Origin: Angelobacter sp036557225
GTDB taxonomy: Bacteria; Acidobacteriota; Terriglobia; Terriglobales; Acidobacteriaceae
Assembly (NCBI GenBank): GCA_036557225.1
Contig: DATBHX010000047.1
Location: 10,623-74,622 of the forward strand
Direction of reading: 5' to 3'
DNA length: 64,000 bases
The notes below the pieces were generated by a model. The model was not told the DNA's origin and ran no database searches. It saw only the letters and a list, made by a program, of their open reading frames with translations. Made by a program: the position numbers and the translations under genes. Positions within the stretch are counted from its first letter, which is position 1. The number at the start of each line of letters is the position of its first letter. Shown in pieces: positions 33,632 through 42,803 of this stretch.

Positions 33632-36103
33632 TTACTCGTATCGCAAAGCCAGGTTGGGGTCGGTTTTTCCAGCACGGCGCGCAGGAATGTAGTTCGCGGC
33701 GAATCCCATCGAAGCCAGCATAACGATCGAGAGCAGGTAGATCAGCGGATCGACCATATGCACGCCGAAGAGCAGCGATGCGATGGCGCGTCCGGCGAGC
33801 GCTGCGCCTATTACGCCGGCGGCCAATCCGCCGAGCACGGGCCACATACTGTCGCGCAGGACCATGTGCACCAGATCAGACGTGGTTGCGCCCAACGCTG
33901 AGCGGATGCCGAACTCACGCGTGCGCTGTTGTACCGAGTAGGCGGTAACACCGTAGACGCCCACCGCGGCGAGCCCGAGAGCCAGCAGCGCAAACAAGCC
34001 AATCAGCGCAGCGACAAAGCGGCGATCGGCTACGGAAGCCGTCAGCACCTCCGTCATGGGAGCCACGTCAGAAATCGGCAAGTTAGGGTCGACCGCCTGG
34101 ACTTCCGCTTGAATGTTTCTGCCCAGGGCGCCGGGATCGCCGGTGGCGCGCACCACGATGTTGAGGAACTTGCCGTTGAACTGGTAAGCGCTGGAGTAAA
34201 GGTGGGGCAGCTCACCTTCATCGAGCTTGCCGAATTTCATGTTGCTCACCACGCCGACCACGGTCATCCACGGCGGTGGCTGGACCTTGCCATTCACCGA
34301 GATCGTCCCGGCAAAGCGCACGTGGCGGCCTATCGGGTCCTGATCGCCCCAGAGCTTGCGTGCCGCGGCTTCATCGACTACGGCAACCAGATCGGCGCGC
34401 TTGTCGTCTCCTTCTTGAAGGCCTCGCCCGCGCAGGATGGTGGCGTCCATGCTGCGAATGAACTCGGGAGAAATAAGGATCCAGTACGCCGTGCCGGGCT
34501 CTCCCTGGTCACTCTTGCCTTCCACTCGAAAGCCGCGGGGCAGAAGCTGGTTACGCAGAGGCAGCGCACTGGAGACAGCAGCATCTTTGACCCCGCCAAT
34601 GGTGTGCAGCCGGCGCACCCATTCCCGAATCAGCGCGGTGCGCTGGTCAGTGGTTGCGTAGACATCGGTCTTGGGATCGTTGGGCACAGGCAGCCAGACG
34701 GTGGCGGCTAGAACATTTTCCGTTGAAAACCCGGGATGCACATGCAGCAGCTCCCAGAAAGTGCGCAGCAGCAGGCCCGCACCGATCACGAGTGTAAGTG
34801 AGAGCGCGACTTCCGCGCCGACGAGCCAGCTTCGCGTACGCGCGGAACGTACAGTTGTGTCTCCGCTGCGCCCATCCTGCTTGAGTGCATTGGCGTCCAC
34901 GCGCGAGGTCTGCAGCGCCGGAGCAAGGCCAAAAAGGACGCTGGTAACGATTGCGATCAACATGGAGAACAGCAACACACGGCCGTCAATGGCGATGGAT
35001 TCGGCGCGTGGCAGCTGGTTCGGTAACAAACTGATCAGTGCTCTTTCCGAAAGTGTTGCGGCGATAACCCCGACGGCGCCGGCGGCCAGGCTCAGCACCA
35101 GGGCTTCCGTCAGAAGCTGGCGGACAATGCGATAGCGGCTTGCTCCCAGCGCCATGCGGACGGCAATCTCACGCTGGCGCGCCGACGATCGGGCAAGCAG
35201 CAGGCTGGCGACGTTGACGCAAGCCATGAGCAAAATCATGGAGACAGCCAGCAGTAGCACCACCAGCAGCGTCTGCGTGTTGCCGACAACAACTTCTTTG
35301 AGCGGCGTCATACTGACTGTCCACGCACCGTTGGGCGGATAGTCAGCGGCAAAATCTTTGCGGACCGACTCAGCCAGGGTCGTGAGCCGGACCTGCGCTT
35401 TTTCAACCGTAACGTCAGGCTTGAGCCGGCCAATGATGCCTGGCAATCCACGGACACTGCGAATCGGCCCGGCGAACGGAGCGGCGCGGAAGCCGGCCGT
35501 GGCCCAGAGATCGATTGGCTTGGCGAAAGCGGGCGCGGGATGGCGGAACTCCGGCGGTAGCACGCCAACGATCGTGTACAGATCATTATCAATGCGAACC
35601 TTGCGGCCCAGAATGTTGGGATCAGAGCCGAACTCACGGCGCCACAAGCCGTCACTGATGACGGTGGCTTCGGCGAAACCATCGGCAACGTCACGCTTAT
35701 CAAAGAGGCGGCCCATCTGCGGACGGGCACCGAGAATGTCAAAATAATTTGGGCTGACGCCCACAATCTGGATTCGCTCCGGCCGATCTCCGCCGGTGAT
35801 GTTGGCAGGAGCGGGAAAGACCACGGAGACGGCATCGAAAATGCCGGCGCGGCCAATGTCTTCCACTTCAGGCTCGGAAAAGCCAACGTTGCGTGCGCCG
35901 ACTCCAGGGAGATCGGCCTGGAGCTGGGCAAGCTGCCCTGGATGGTGGAAAGGCAAAGGCTCGAGCAGCACCGCATTCACAATGCTGAAAATGGCGGTGT
36001 TGGCGCCGATTCCGATGGCGAGTGTCAGCAGCGCGACCACGGTAAGGCCTCGCGCCTTGATCATGCCGCGAAGAGCAAAGCGAACGTCCTGCCACAATCC
36101 CAT
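33632..36103 (-). CDS. MacB-type ABC permease, orphan acidobacterial form (copy 2)
   Basis: An 823-residue permease, nearly the same length and plan as the copy at 24-26.7 kb: N-terminal DVRFALRGMIKARGLTVVALLTLAIGIGANTAIF, a periplasmic MacB core, three helices, then a second core and helices ending PARRAGKTDPNLALRYE. ATG 36103 is chosen because GGAGGTGG lies just ahead of it; the frame continues 35 codons further without protein-like sequence. No partner ATPase is beside it. The two copies share family but diverge between their conserved ends, so they are not a recent duplication. Confidence 0.91.
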   Translation of the reverse strand: MGLWQDVRFALRGMIKARGLTVVALLTLAIGIGANTAIFSIVNAVLLEPLPFHHPGQLAQLQADLPGVGARNVGFSEPEVEDIGRAGIFDAVSVVFPAPANITGGDRPERIQIVGVSPNYFDILGARPQMGRLFDKRDVADGFAEATVISDGLWRREFGSDPNILGRKVRIDNDLYTIVGVLPPEFRHPAPAFAKPIDLWATAGFRAAPFAGPIRSVRGLPGIIGRLKPDVTVEKAQVRLTTLAESVRKDFAADYPPNGAWTVSMTPLKEVVVGNTQTLLVVLLLAVSMILLMACVNVASLLLARSSARQREIAVRMALGASRYRIVRQLLTEALVLSLAAGAVGVIAATLSERALISLLPNQLPRAESIAIDGRVLLFSMLIAIVTSVLFGLAPALQTSRVDANALKQDGRSGDTTVRSARTRSWLVGAEVALSLTLVIGAGLLLRTFWELLHVHPGFSTENVLAATVWLPVPNDPKTDVYATTDQRTALIREWVRRLHTIGGVKDAAVSSALPLRNQLLPRGFRVEGKSDQGEPGTAYWILISPEFIRSMDATILRGRGLQEGDDKRADLVAVVDEAAARKLWGDQDPIGRHVRFAGTISVNGKVQPPPWMTVVGVVSNMKFGKLDEGELPHLYSSAYQFNGKFLNIVVRATGDPGALGRNIQAEVQAVDPNLPISDVAPMTEVLTASVADRRFVAALIGLFALLALGLAAVGVYGVTAYSVQQRTREFGIRSALGATTSDLVHMVLRDSMWPVLGGLAAGVIGAALAGRAIASLLFGVHMVDPLIYLLSIVMLASMGFAANYIPARRAGKTDPNLALRYE

Positions 36104-36305
36104 TTCCACCTCCGACGATTCGCGATAACCGATTTCCTGAAGAGTGAAGCTATGACCTAGTGCATTTTCCTGGCCAATTCTGATCATTCGAACGGCGCTC
36201 AGGTGCAATGAGTTACAACGGCCGATGGGGCCAACGGTAATGAAGCGAATGTTCGCGGGTGGGATGGGCTGTTCGAAATCGGACAGCGACTAAGGTTGGT
36301 GCGGC

Positions 36306-37388
36306 TCACTTTCTGGCGCCGAGGCGGAGAATTCCTTCCAGATCGTCAGGGTGAAAGGCGTGGAGCATGGCTTCTTCACGGTCGATATGGCCCTGGGCCA
36401 TCAACGTGGCCAGGGATTCTTCCAAACTGAAAGAACCTACCTTCTTCGTCATGGTGATTTCCTGGTGCAGGTGCTGAAGGTTGTTTTTGCGGATGTGCTG
36501 GCGCGCACCGTAGCCGATCAACAACAGCTCGGCCGCGGGATAGCGTCCGCCGTGCTTGCTGGGAAGAAGAATCTGCGTGTGCACGGCCGCAATCGAAAGC
36601 GCCAGCTCCTGACGAATGCTGTTCTGCCGCTCGGGAGGAAATGAGTCGGCGATGCGCGAGATGGTGGAAGCCACGTCTGTGGTGTGGAGAGTGGAAAAAA
36701 CCAAGTGGCCGGTTTCAGCGGCCGTCACGGCAATGCGCATGGTCTCAGGATCGCGCATCTCACCGACGACAAGAACGTCCGGCGCCTGGCGCAAAGCGGC
36801 ACGGAGAGCCGTGGGAAAATCAGGGGCATCGGCGCCGACCTCAACCTGCTCAATCACGCTGCGGATATTGGCATGCTCATACTCAATGGGATCTTCTATG
36901 GTAACAATGTGACGTGCTTCGCGGCGATTGATCTCATTCACCAGCGCGGCAACTGTGGTTGACTTGCCGGAGCCGGCAGGGCCGCCGATGAGCACGAGCC
37001 CTCGAGGCATGTGGGCAAGCTGCTCCACGCTGGGTGGAAGATGAAGTTCATGCAGAAACGGCACAGTTGTAGGCAGCGCACGGATGGCCGCGGCGGCGCG
37101 TCCACGCTCATGATGCAGGTTGATGCGGAAGCGTCCTAGATTGGTGTTGCGATAGGACGAGTCGGCAATGTGCGTTTCCAGGTATTGGCGCAACGCGTGC
37201 GGCATGAGCGCCGGCGTGATGGCGCTTTCAATCTCTTCGCTCTCGAGAGGACGGTCGCCTATGGAAATGACCTGTCCGTCAACACGAACACAGGCCGGAG
37301 CGGCCGTCACAAGCAGAAGATCACTGCCGCGACGCTCGACGAGTTGGGTCAGCCAGCGATTGAGCTCGGTGAGAGAAGAATCGGTCAC
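36306..37388 (-). CDS. PilT/PilB-family type IV pilus retraction-like ATPase
   Basis: A 360-residue secretion ATPase. It has an N-terminal PAS-like domain, then Walker A GGPAGSGKST (135-144), the Asp box IVTIEDPIEYEH (161-172), Walker B DVLVVGEMRD (204-213) with catalytic Glu210, and the His box FSTLHTTDV (231-239). Length and motif spacing match PilT/PilU. It would power pilus retraction at the inner membrane. No pilin, PilB or PilC gene is in the window, so its apparatus is encoded elsewhere or it has another role. The start (ATG 37388) directly precedes the domain. Confidence 0.9.
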   Translation of the reverse strand: MTDSSLTELNRWLTQLVERRGSDLLLVTAAPACVRVDGQVISIGDRPLESEEIESAITPALMPHALRQYLETHIADSSYRNTNLGRFRINLHHERGRAAAAIRALPTTVPFLHELHLPPSVEQLAHMPRGLVLIGGPAGSGKSTTVAALVNEINRREARHIVTIEDPIEYEHANIRSVIEQVEVGADAPDFPTALRAALRQAPDVLVVGEMRDPETMRIAVTAAETGHLVFSTLHTTDVASTISRIADSFPPERQNSIRQELALSIAAVHTQILLPSKHGGRYPAAELLLIGYGARQHIRKNNLQHLHQEITMTKKVGSFSLEESLATLMAQGHIDREEAMLHAFHPDDLEGILRLGARK

Positions 37389-37520
37389 ATTCTGGAGCTT
37401 AGCACGGAGATTCGTCTTACATTCTTATTCGACGATCTCAAGGGCTGAACGTGCGGCTTACGCGTTCTTGCGGCAAATTAGTGCAGTGCGTACCATTTTG
37501 AGAACTGTCTGGAGCTTCGA

Positions 37521-38384
37521 ATGGCAAAACCATGCCTTCCCATTACCGCGACGCTGATACTGATGGCGACGCTCGCCGCTGTCGGTGAGGGGCAATCATC
37601 GGAAAATCGTACAACCATTGAGGTGCATAGTGGGTCGGTAACCCTACACGCATTGCTCTGGCGGCCGGCTGGGAAGGGGCCGTTTCCGGCGATCCTTTTC
37701 AATCATGGAAGCGGTCGTTCACCCGAGGAGCTTCAGCGACTAGGCCCTTATGAAGACCAGGCGCCAATCGTTGGCCCGGTTTTCGCTCGCCATGGCTATG
37801 TCTTTCTCTATCTCTTCCGTCGCGGCGTTGGGCTTTCTGCGGACGCAGGCACAAGCGCCATCGATCTGATGAGCCGTGAATTCACGGCCCATGGGCAGGA
37901 AGCCAGAAACGCGTTGCAGCTCAAATTGCTGGAAGATGGCGATTTGACCGACGCTCTTGCCGGCCTCGCGTTCCTGCGAAAACTGCCCGAGGTCAATACG
38001 CGAAAGATTGCAGTGATCGGGCAGTCGTTTGGTGGTTCACTTACGCTTTTGATCGCTGAACGGGAGCCAAACTTGCGAGCGTTGCTATGCTTTTCCGGCT
38101 CCGGCTATAGCTGGGACCGGTCGCCGGAACTGCGGGAACGGCTCTTTGCTGCGGTCGCCAAGACCCAGGCGCCGGTGTTCTTCATTCATGCTGAGAACGA
38201 CTATTCGCTGCGGCCGGGAAAAGAGTTAGACGCCCGGCTCGCACAGCTGGGCAAGCCGCATCGCTTAAAAATCTATCCGCCTATCGGAAAGACATTGGAC
38301 GATGGGCACGGGTTCTTTTACCTCGGCGTGAAGATCTGGGAACCCGATGTATTCGCCTTCCTCGAAGAACAAATGCGGAAATGA
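37521..38384 (+). CDS. Exported alpha/beta hydrolase (dienelactone-hydrolase-like)
   Basis: A 287-residue hydrolase with a signal peptide (MAKPCLPITATLILMATLAAVG). The oxyanion segment FNHGSG is followed by the nucleophile elbow GQSFGG with Ser169. The acid lies in FIHAENDYS and the catalytic His in DGHGFF near residue 260. Domain order fits dienelactone hydrolase/prolyl-oligopeptidase-like folds. The substrate is not readable. It is probably periplasmic and monocistronic, convergent with the small gene at 38.5 kb. Confidence 0.85.
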   Translation: MAKPCLPITATLILMATLAAVGEGQSSENRTTIEVHSGSVTLHALLWRPAGKGPFPAILFNHGSGRSPEELQRLGPYEDQAPIVGPVFARHGYVFLYLFRRGVGLSADAGTSAIDLMSREFTAHGQEARNALQLKLLEDGDLTDALAGLAFLRKLPEVNTRKIAVIGQSFGGSLTLLIAEREPNLRALLCFSGSGYSWDRSPELRERLFAAVAKTQAPVFFIHAENDYSLRPGKELDARLAQLGKPHRLKIYPPIGKTLDDGHGFFYLGVKIWEPDVFAFLEEQMRK

Positions 38385-38412
38385 GGGTCGCCGATTAGGC
38401 GCGATTCCGGGC

Positions 38413-38443
38413 CCCCGACAAGCCCGGGTTTGGCTTGTTGGGG
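38413..38443. terminator. Bidirectional stem-loop between convergent genes
   Basis: A 12-base stem with one G-T wobble (38413-38424 with 38432-38443, CCCCGACAAGCC) and a 7-base loop lies between the stop codons of the convergent hydrolase and small-protein genes. There is no T-run on either strand, so termination strength is uncertain. Confidence 0.5.
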
Positions 38444-38457
38444 TTGGATGTCGGCGA

Positions 38458-38706
38458 TTATTTAGGTTCTTTCAGCTTGAGTTTGGATTTGTTTTCATCG
38501 AGAAAGGCGCGAAGCTGGTCTGCCTGGTCGAGCAGGCGGATCCACTGCTCAAAGTACAGCGTGACGGGAAATCTTCCCAAACCATAAACGCTGACGCCGC
38601 CTTTTTCACTCACGCGGAACTCCAGCGAGCCGGTACGCTTGGTTGCAACCTGCTTCTCCAGTTCGGCAAGCCGGGCTTTCATCTCTTCATAGGTAGGATC
38701 TGCCAT
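38458..38706 (-). CDS. Small hypothetical protein with N-terminal coiled coil
   Basis: An 82-residue protein. Residues 1-22 form a heptad-type coiled coil (YEEMKARLAELEKQV). The middle part (SLEFRVSEKGGVSVYGLGRFPVTLYFEQW) resembles the short GRFPVTLY-type motif seen in widely distributed small proteins of unknown function. It ends in a lysine-rich helix. It may be co-transcribed after the TonB-type receptor? No: it lies downstream of that gene, and the 33-base gap makes co-transcription plausible. Confidence 0.65.
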   Translation of the reverse strand: MADPTYEEMKARLAELEKQVATKRTGSLEFRVSEKGGVSVYGLGRFPVTLYFEQWIRLLDQADQLRAFLDENKSKLKLKEPK

Positions 38707-38739
38707 GTGGGCCTCTGGAAGAAATCTTACAACAAGCGT

Positions 38740-41052
38740 CTAGAAGGTGTAACCCAGGCGCAAGGCGGCAGAGCGCGGACGCGCCAGCGCCGTTCCGGAA
38801 AATAGTCCGGCAAAGTTGACCACGTTGAGCTTATTGGTGAGGTTGGTCACGTCCACCTGCACGCGCGCATTCTGGCGTTCGCGTGACCACACATTCCATC
38901 CCAACGAGCAATCCAGGCTGTGATTCGGCTTCAGACGGCCGCGCGCCAGGTCAACCTGTTGAACGATGCGCGGAGAAGACTGTGCAATCAGGTCGGCGAG
39001 TGATTCCCCCGGGTCGATCTCTGTAGGCAAGCCGCTGCCGTACGAAAAAGAGGCGGCCGTCCAGAGGGATTTGCTGATGGCAAAACGAAGCAACCCGTAA
39101 GCGGTGTTGCGCTGGTCCTGGCTGATGGGAAAGATGGCGCCCGGTTGCAGCAACTGTTCCGCATCGTCTTCCAGGAAGAGGCCGCCGGTGACCGGTGTGA
39201 CGGTGCGTCCGATCATATAGGAGTAGGAGGCAAAGCCGCTGAATCGCCACCACTGTGTTACGTCAAGCTTCACCTCTGCGCCGTAAATCGTGGCACGCGC
39301 AAAAGCCGTCGGCAGGCTCACGCCGGTGTTGAGGAGCAAATCGTCGTCGAGGAAGTTACGGGTGTTACGCAGGAACGCCTTGGCATCCAGGCGAGCGCGT
39401 GGAGTGACCAGCTTGGAGAGACCAACTTCGCCGAAATCACCACGGGAAAGCGGCACGGGAAACTGGGCGGCTTCACTGCTGAGGCGCAGGACGGAAGTTG
39501 AGCTCGCGAGGAGAAGATTTTCAATCGGCGGCTCTTCAAAGACGCGATCATAGCTGGCATGCAGGACCAGTCCGAGAGGCGCGAAGTGATAGGCCAGCGC
39601 CAATCGTGGACTGAAAGCGGAGTCCTCGGTCACCAGCGAATAACGGTCCCAGCGGACGCCGGCAGAGAGTGTCCACGGGCCACGATGATAACGGTCTTGC
39701 ACAAAGACCGATTGGGTATCGCCGTTGTGCTTGCCGGCAAAAGCAAACTGCGGTGGGACGTCAGGATCGAACTGAGTGGGGTCGGTGATATTGAAGGAAA
39801 ATTGCTCCTTGACGTTGGCGAGCGAAAATTGCGTGCCGGCTTTGAACTCATGGTGGCCACGCTGCGTCGCCATGCTCAAGGAAAAATAGCTTTCGCGCAA
39901 AGAGCGGTCTTGCTGGGGTTGGATGGGAATGGATTGCGCGTTGGATGACAGGGTTGCGTCGGCATCGCGGAGCATGAAGCGCGCCGAGAGCACCGAGTTG
40001 GGCGAGAGTGTGCGGTCATAGCTGATATATCCGGCGGATTCGCCCGCGCCACGGTCCTGCTTCTGGCCGGCAAGTTCCTGCACAACTTCATTCGGCACCT
40101 GAAACTGTGTGTGGCTGGTGGTAAACCATAAGCGGAGACTCTGGGTGGAATCGAACTCGTGATCGAGCCGCGCGCTGACACTGTGGCCAAGAGCGCTGTT
40201 GGTGAAATTCTGTTCCGCCGGCGGATCGAGGTACCAATCGGTGGTAAAGCCGTTCAGGCCCAGCCAAACCCCGAGGTGCTTTCCTCCGTAGCCAAGCGAG
40301 GCCGATCCGCTGCTGGTGGCAAGACTTCCCTGCTCGAAATCAACGTTGCCGTGCAGTCCCTCAATGCGCGGCGTGGCCGTCGTGACCTCGACAACGCCGC
40401 CCAGATGGCGGCCATATTCTGCCGGATAGCCGCTGGTGGTCATTTCTATTGCATCCACGTGGTTCAGATCGGTTTCGGGGGCGAAACTCGGGGAGCGGTT
40501 GCTGAGGATGGGAAGGCCATCGATCATATAGAGCGTGTCATATTCGGAGCCACGCGGATGAAGAACTCCATTGGCTTCAACAATCCAGCCTGGTTGGCTC
40601 GTCACTGCCTGGATCACCGTCCGCCCTGGCATCGCCGCCGGGAGATTGGAGATGGTGCTGGAGCTAAGCCGTTGTCCGGAAGCGCCGGTAGGATCAAGAA
40701 GCGTGCCTGAACCCTCGACCTTTACCTCACTTACCACAGGCGCAACTGAAAAGTGCAGCACGATGGCTTTGTGCTCTCCAGCGCGAATTTCAATCATGCT
40801 TGAGTTCGGCGCAAAACCGGGGCTGGTGGCCAGCAGGTTGTAGCGGCCTTCAGGCATGTCTTTGATGGTCAAGTTGTCACCTGCCTGGGCGCATTTCCTG
40901 AGATGGAAATCTTTGTTGGCATTGGTCAAATCGATGCATCCGGCAAGCGTAGCGCTCTGGGAATCGAGCAATGTAACGTCCAACATGGCTGAGTCGCGCT
41001 GGCACCATGCCGGCACTGACAGTAGAACTACGAGGCTGAACCGTAAGAACAT
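38740..41052 (-). CDS. TonB-dependent receptor-like outer-membrane protein with carboxypeptidase-regulatory domain
   Basis: A 770-residue protein with signal peptide MFLRFSLVVLLSVPAWC and a carboxypeptidase-regulatory-like domain (about 20-110, ending near IVLHFSVAPVV). A plug (about 130-235) follows, with MIDGLPILSNRSPSF and HVDAIEMTTSGYPAEYG. The rest is an aromatic-rich beta-barrel of roughly 530 residues ending SAALRLGYTF with terminal Phe. This is the Oar/CarboxypepD_reg-TonB architecture common in Acidobacteria. The transported ligand is unknown. Start: ATG 41052 for a clean signal peptide; in-frame ATGs at 41079 and 41106 also exist, none with a strong Shine-Dalgarno. Confidence 0.86.
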   Translation of the reverse strand: MFLRFSLVVLLSVPAWCQRDSAMLDVTLLDSQSATLAGCIDLTNANKDFHLRKCAQAGDNLTIKDMPEGRYNLLATSPGFAPNSSMIEIRAGEHKAIVLHFSVAPVVSEVKVEGSGTLLDPTGASGQRLSSSTISNLPAAMPGRTVIQAVTSQPGWIVEANGVLHPRGSEYDTLYMIDGLPILSNRSPSFAPETDLNHVDAIEMTTSGYPAEYGRHLGGVVEVTTATPRIEGLHGNVDFEQGSLATSSGSASLGYGGKHLGVWLGLNGFTTDWYLDPPAEQNFTNSALGHSVSARLDHEFDSTQSLRLWFTTSHTQFQVPNEVVQELAGQKQDRGAGESAGYISYDRTLSPNSVLSARFMLRDADATLSSNAQSIPIQPQQDRSLRESYFSLSMATQRGHHEFKAGTQFSLANVKEQFSFNITDPTQFDPDVPPQFAFAGKHNGDTQSVFVQDRYHRGPWTLSAGVRWDRYSLVTEDSAFSPRLALAYHFAPLGLVLHASYDRVFEEPPIENLLLASSTSVLRLSSEAAQFPVPLSRGDFGEVGLSKLVTPRARLDAKAFLRNTRNFLDDDLLLNTGVSLPTAFARATIYGAEVKLDVTQWWRFSGFASYSYMIGRTVTPVTGGLFLEDDAEQLLQPGAIFPISQDQRNTAYGLLRFAISKSLWTAASFSYGSGLPTEIDPGESLADLIAQSSPRIVQQVDLARGRLKPNHSLDCSLGWNVWSRERQNARVQVDVTNLTNKLNVVNFAGLFSGTALARPRSAALRLGYTF

Positions 41053-41245
41053 ATTCGTGTGCTCTGAATACGATTCCATGAAAGAAGCTGGAGATGTATG
41101 TGGCAAAGAGCGGCATGGAACGGCAATTCGTGGCGAGAAGAGTCGTGGCTTCGTGGGCTTGTGGGGCGCGCTGGGAATGACTTTTTGTCCGCTACGACGT
41201 CAAAACGCTGTATTGTGTTCCCATCTTCCCTTCAAGGAGCCGGAC

Positions 41246-42724
41246 ATGAGCCGAGTGGGCATGCTGGGGTTGATAGGCATCATTTTTCTGTTCGCTGGTT
41301 TTTCTTTTGCACAAACAGCATCTATCAAACTTCCGGATACCACGCCCGGCAAGCTTATGACGGAATGGCTCGCGATGTGCCAGGCGCCCAACCTGGAGCA
41401 GATGACCAAGTGGAGCGCAGCGCACTACGCGGAGCCGATCTTCAAATTCCTTCCCGCCGACAAGATCGCCCAGAACGACGTGAAAGAGTGCACCGAGAGC
41501 GGCGGCTATCGCGCGGTTGAGGTTGCCAACTCCAAGCCCGACCGAATCACTGCGTTGGTGGTCGCCAACAAAACTGACGCCTGGTTCAACTTCAATCTGA
41601 TCCTGGATCCGAAAGAGCAGGACAAGATTGGCGGCTTTGGCGCGGGTCCGGCGGCGCCGCCGGAAAGCGCGCTGCCCAAAGACCTGAGCGATGCCGCGCT
41701 GGCGAGCGATATCAACTCTTATGCAGACAAGATGGAAAAGAACGGACAATTTGCCGGCATCTTCATCATCGCCCGCGACGGCAAGCCCATTGTGACGCGC
41801 GTGGAGGGTTACGCCGATCGCGACAAGAAGACGCCGTTTACCCCGTCGTCGCAATTCACCATCGGATCGATGGGAAAGATGTTCACCGCAGCGGCGATCG
41901 GGCAACTGGTAGACCAGGGCAAGCTCTCCTACGATGACACGGTTGGCAAGTTTTTTCCTGACTACGCCAACAAGACCGTGCGCGACAAAGTCACCGTAGG
42001 CATGCTGCTCTCACACACTGCAGGGCTCAAAGATTTTCTCGGCAAGCGCACGCCGGAGATGATGAAAAACGGCGTGAAGCGTGCATCGGAGTTCGTGCCG
42101 TTGTTTGAGAAAGACGATCTCCGCTTTGAACCAGGCACAAGCTGGGGTTACAGCAATGCTGGACTGGCGCTGGCCGGAGCGATCGTAGAGAAAGTCTCCG
42201 GTGAAGACTATCCCGACTACATCCGCAAGCATATTTTCGAACCCGCGGGCATGAAGGACAGCGATCCGAACAATATTCCCGGAATGCGTCCGCACCAGGT
42301 GGTGCCTTATTCGCATATGAGCAAAGAAGGCCCAACGCCGGATTGGCACGAGGCTGAGCACGATATCGGCAGCCCGGCCGGCGGAGCGATTTCAACTGCT
42401 GCCGATCTCATACGCTTCGCCGACGCTCTGCGCAATGGCAAGCTGGTGAGCAAAGCCACATTTGCCAAGATGACGCAGGAGCACGGCAAACCTCCCGGCG
42501 GCTTCGGCGGCAGCTATGGATACGCCATGGAGATCACAGATCTCTACAGCCGGACGATCGTAGGCCACGGCGGCGGATTTCCCGGCGTGAACACACATCT
42601 TTATATGGTGCTCGATTCTCCGTACACCGTAGTTGTGCTGGCCAACCTGGATCCGCCGGCAGCGGACGTTGTCGGCGAGAGAGCGAAAGCGCTGGTGGCG
42701 GAAAAGGCGAAGCAGGGGAAGTAA
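41246..42724 (+). CDS. Exported class C beta-lactamase-like serine hydrolase
   Basis: A 492-residue protein starting at ATG 41246 with AAGGAG seven bases upstream; the open frame further upstream is not protein-like. The signal peptide is MSRVGMLGLIGIIFLFAGFSFA. A roughly 130-residue N-terminal domain (LMTEWLAMCQAPNLEQM...) precedes the hydrolase fold. The penicillin-binding motifs are SMGK (Ser208, Lys211), YSN in WGYSNAG, and HGGG in place of KTG near the C-terminus. Family members hydrolyse esters, peptides or beta-lactams; the absence of KTG argues for an esterase/peptidase rather than a resistance enzyme. First of three exported hydrolases in a row. Confidence 0.88.
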   Translation: MSRVGMLGLIGIIFLFAGFSFAQTASIKLPDTTPGKLMTEWLAMCQAPNLEQMTKWSAAHYAEPIFKFLPADKIAQNDVKECTESGGYRAVEVANSKPDRITALVVANKTDAWFNFNLILDPKEQDKIGGFGAGPAAPPESALPKDLSDAALASDINSYADKMEKNGQFAGIFIIARDGKPIVTRVEGYADRDKKTPFTPSSQFTIGSMGKMFTAAAIGQLVDQGKLSYDDTVGKFFPDYANKTVRDKVTVGMLLSHTAGLKDFLGKRTPEMMKNGVKRASEFVPLFEKDDLRFEPGTSWGYSNAGLALAGAIVEKVSGEDYPDYIRKHIFEPAGMKDSDPNNIPGMRPHQVVPYSHMSKEGPTPDWHEAEHDIGSPAGGAISTAADLIRFADALRNGKLVSKATFAKMTQEHGKPPGGFGGSYGYAMEITDLYSRTIVGHGGGFPGVNTHLYMVLDSPYTVVVLANLDPPAADVVGERAKALVAEKAKQGK

Positions 42725-42726
42725 AC

Positions 42727-42760
42727 AATCGCCGCGATCGCCGACATCGCGCGTGATCGC
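42727..42760. repeat. Period-9 tandem repeat array
   Basis: Four degenerate copies of ATCGCCGNN with ATCG spaced 9, 9 and 10 bases, directly after the serine-hydrolase stop. The same spacing series opens the larger array at 47137. Confidence 0.6.
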
Positions 42761-42803
42761 ATAGAAATGACTTTTTATCCAAAAAATCGTCAAAAGTTCT
42801 ATC

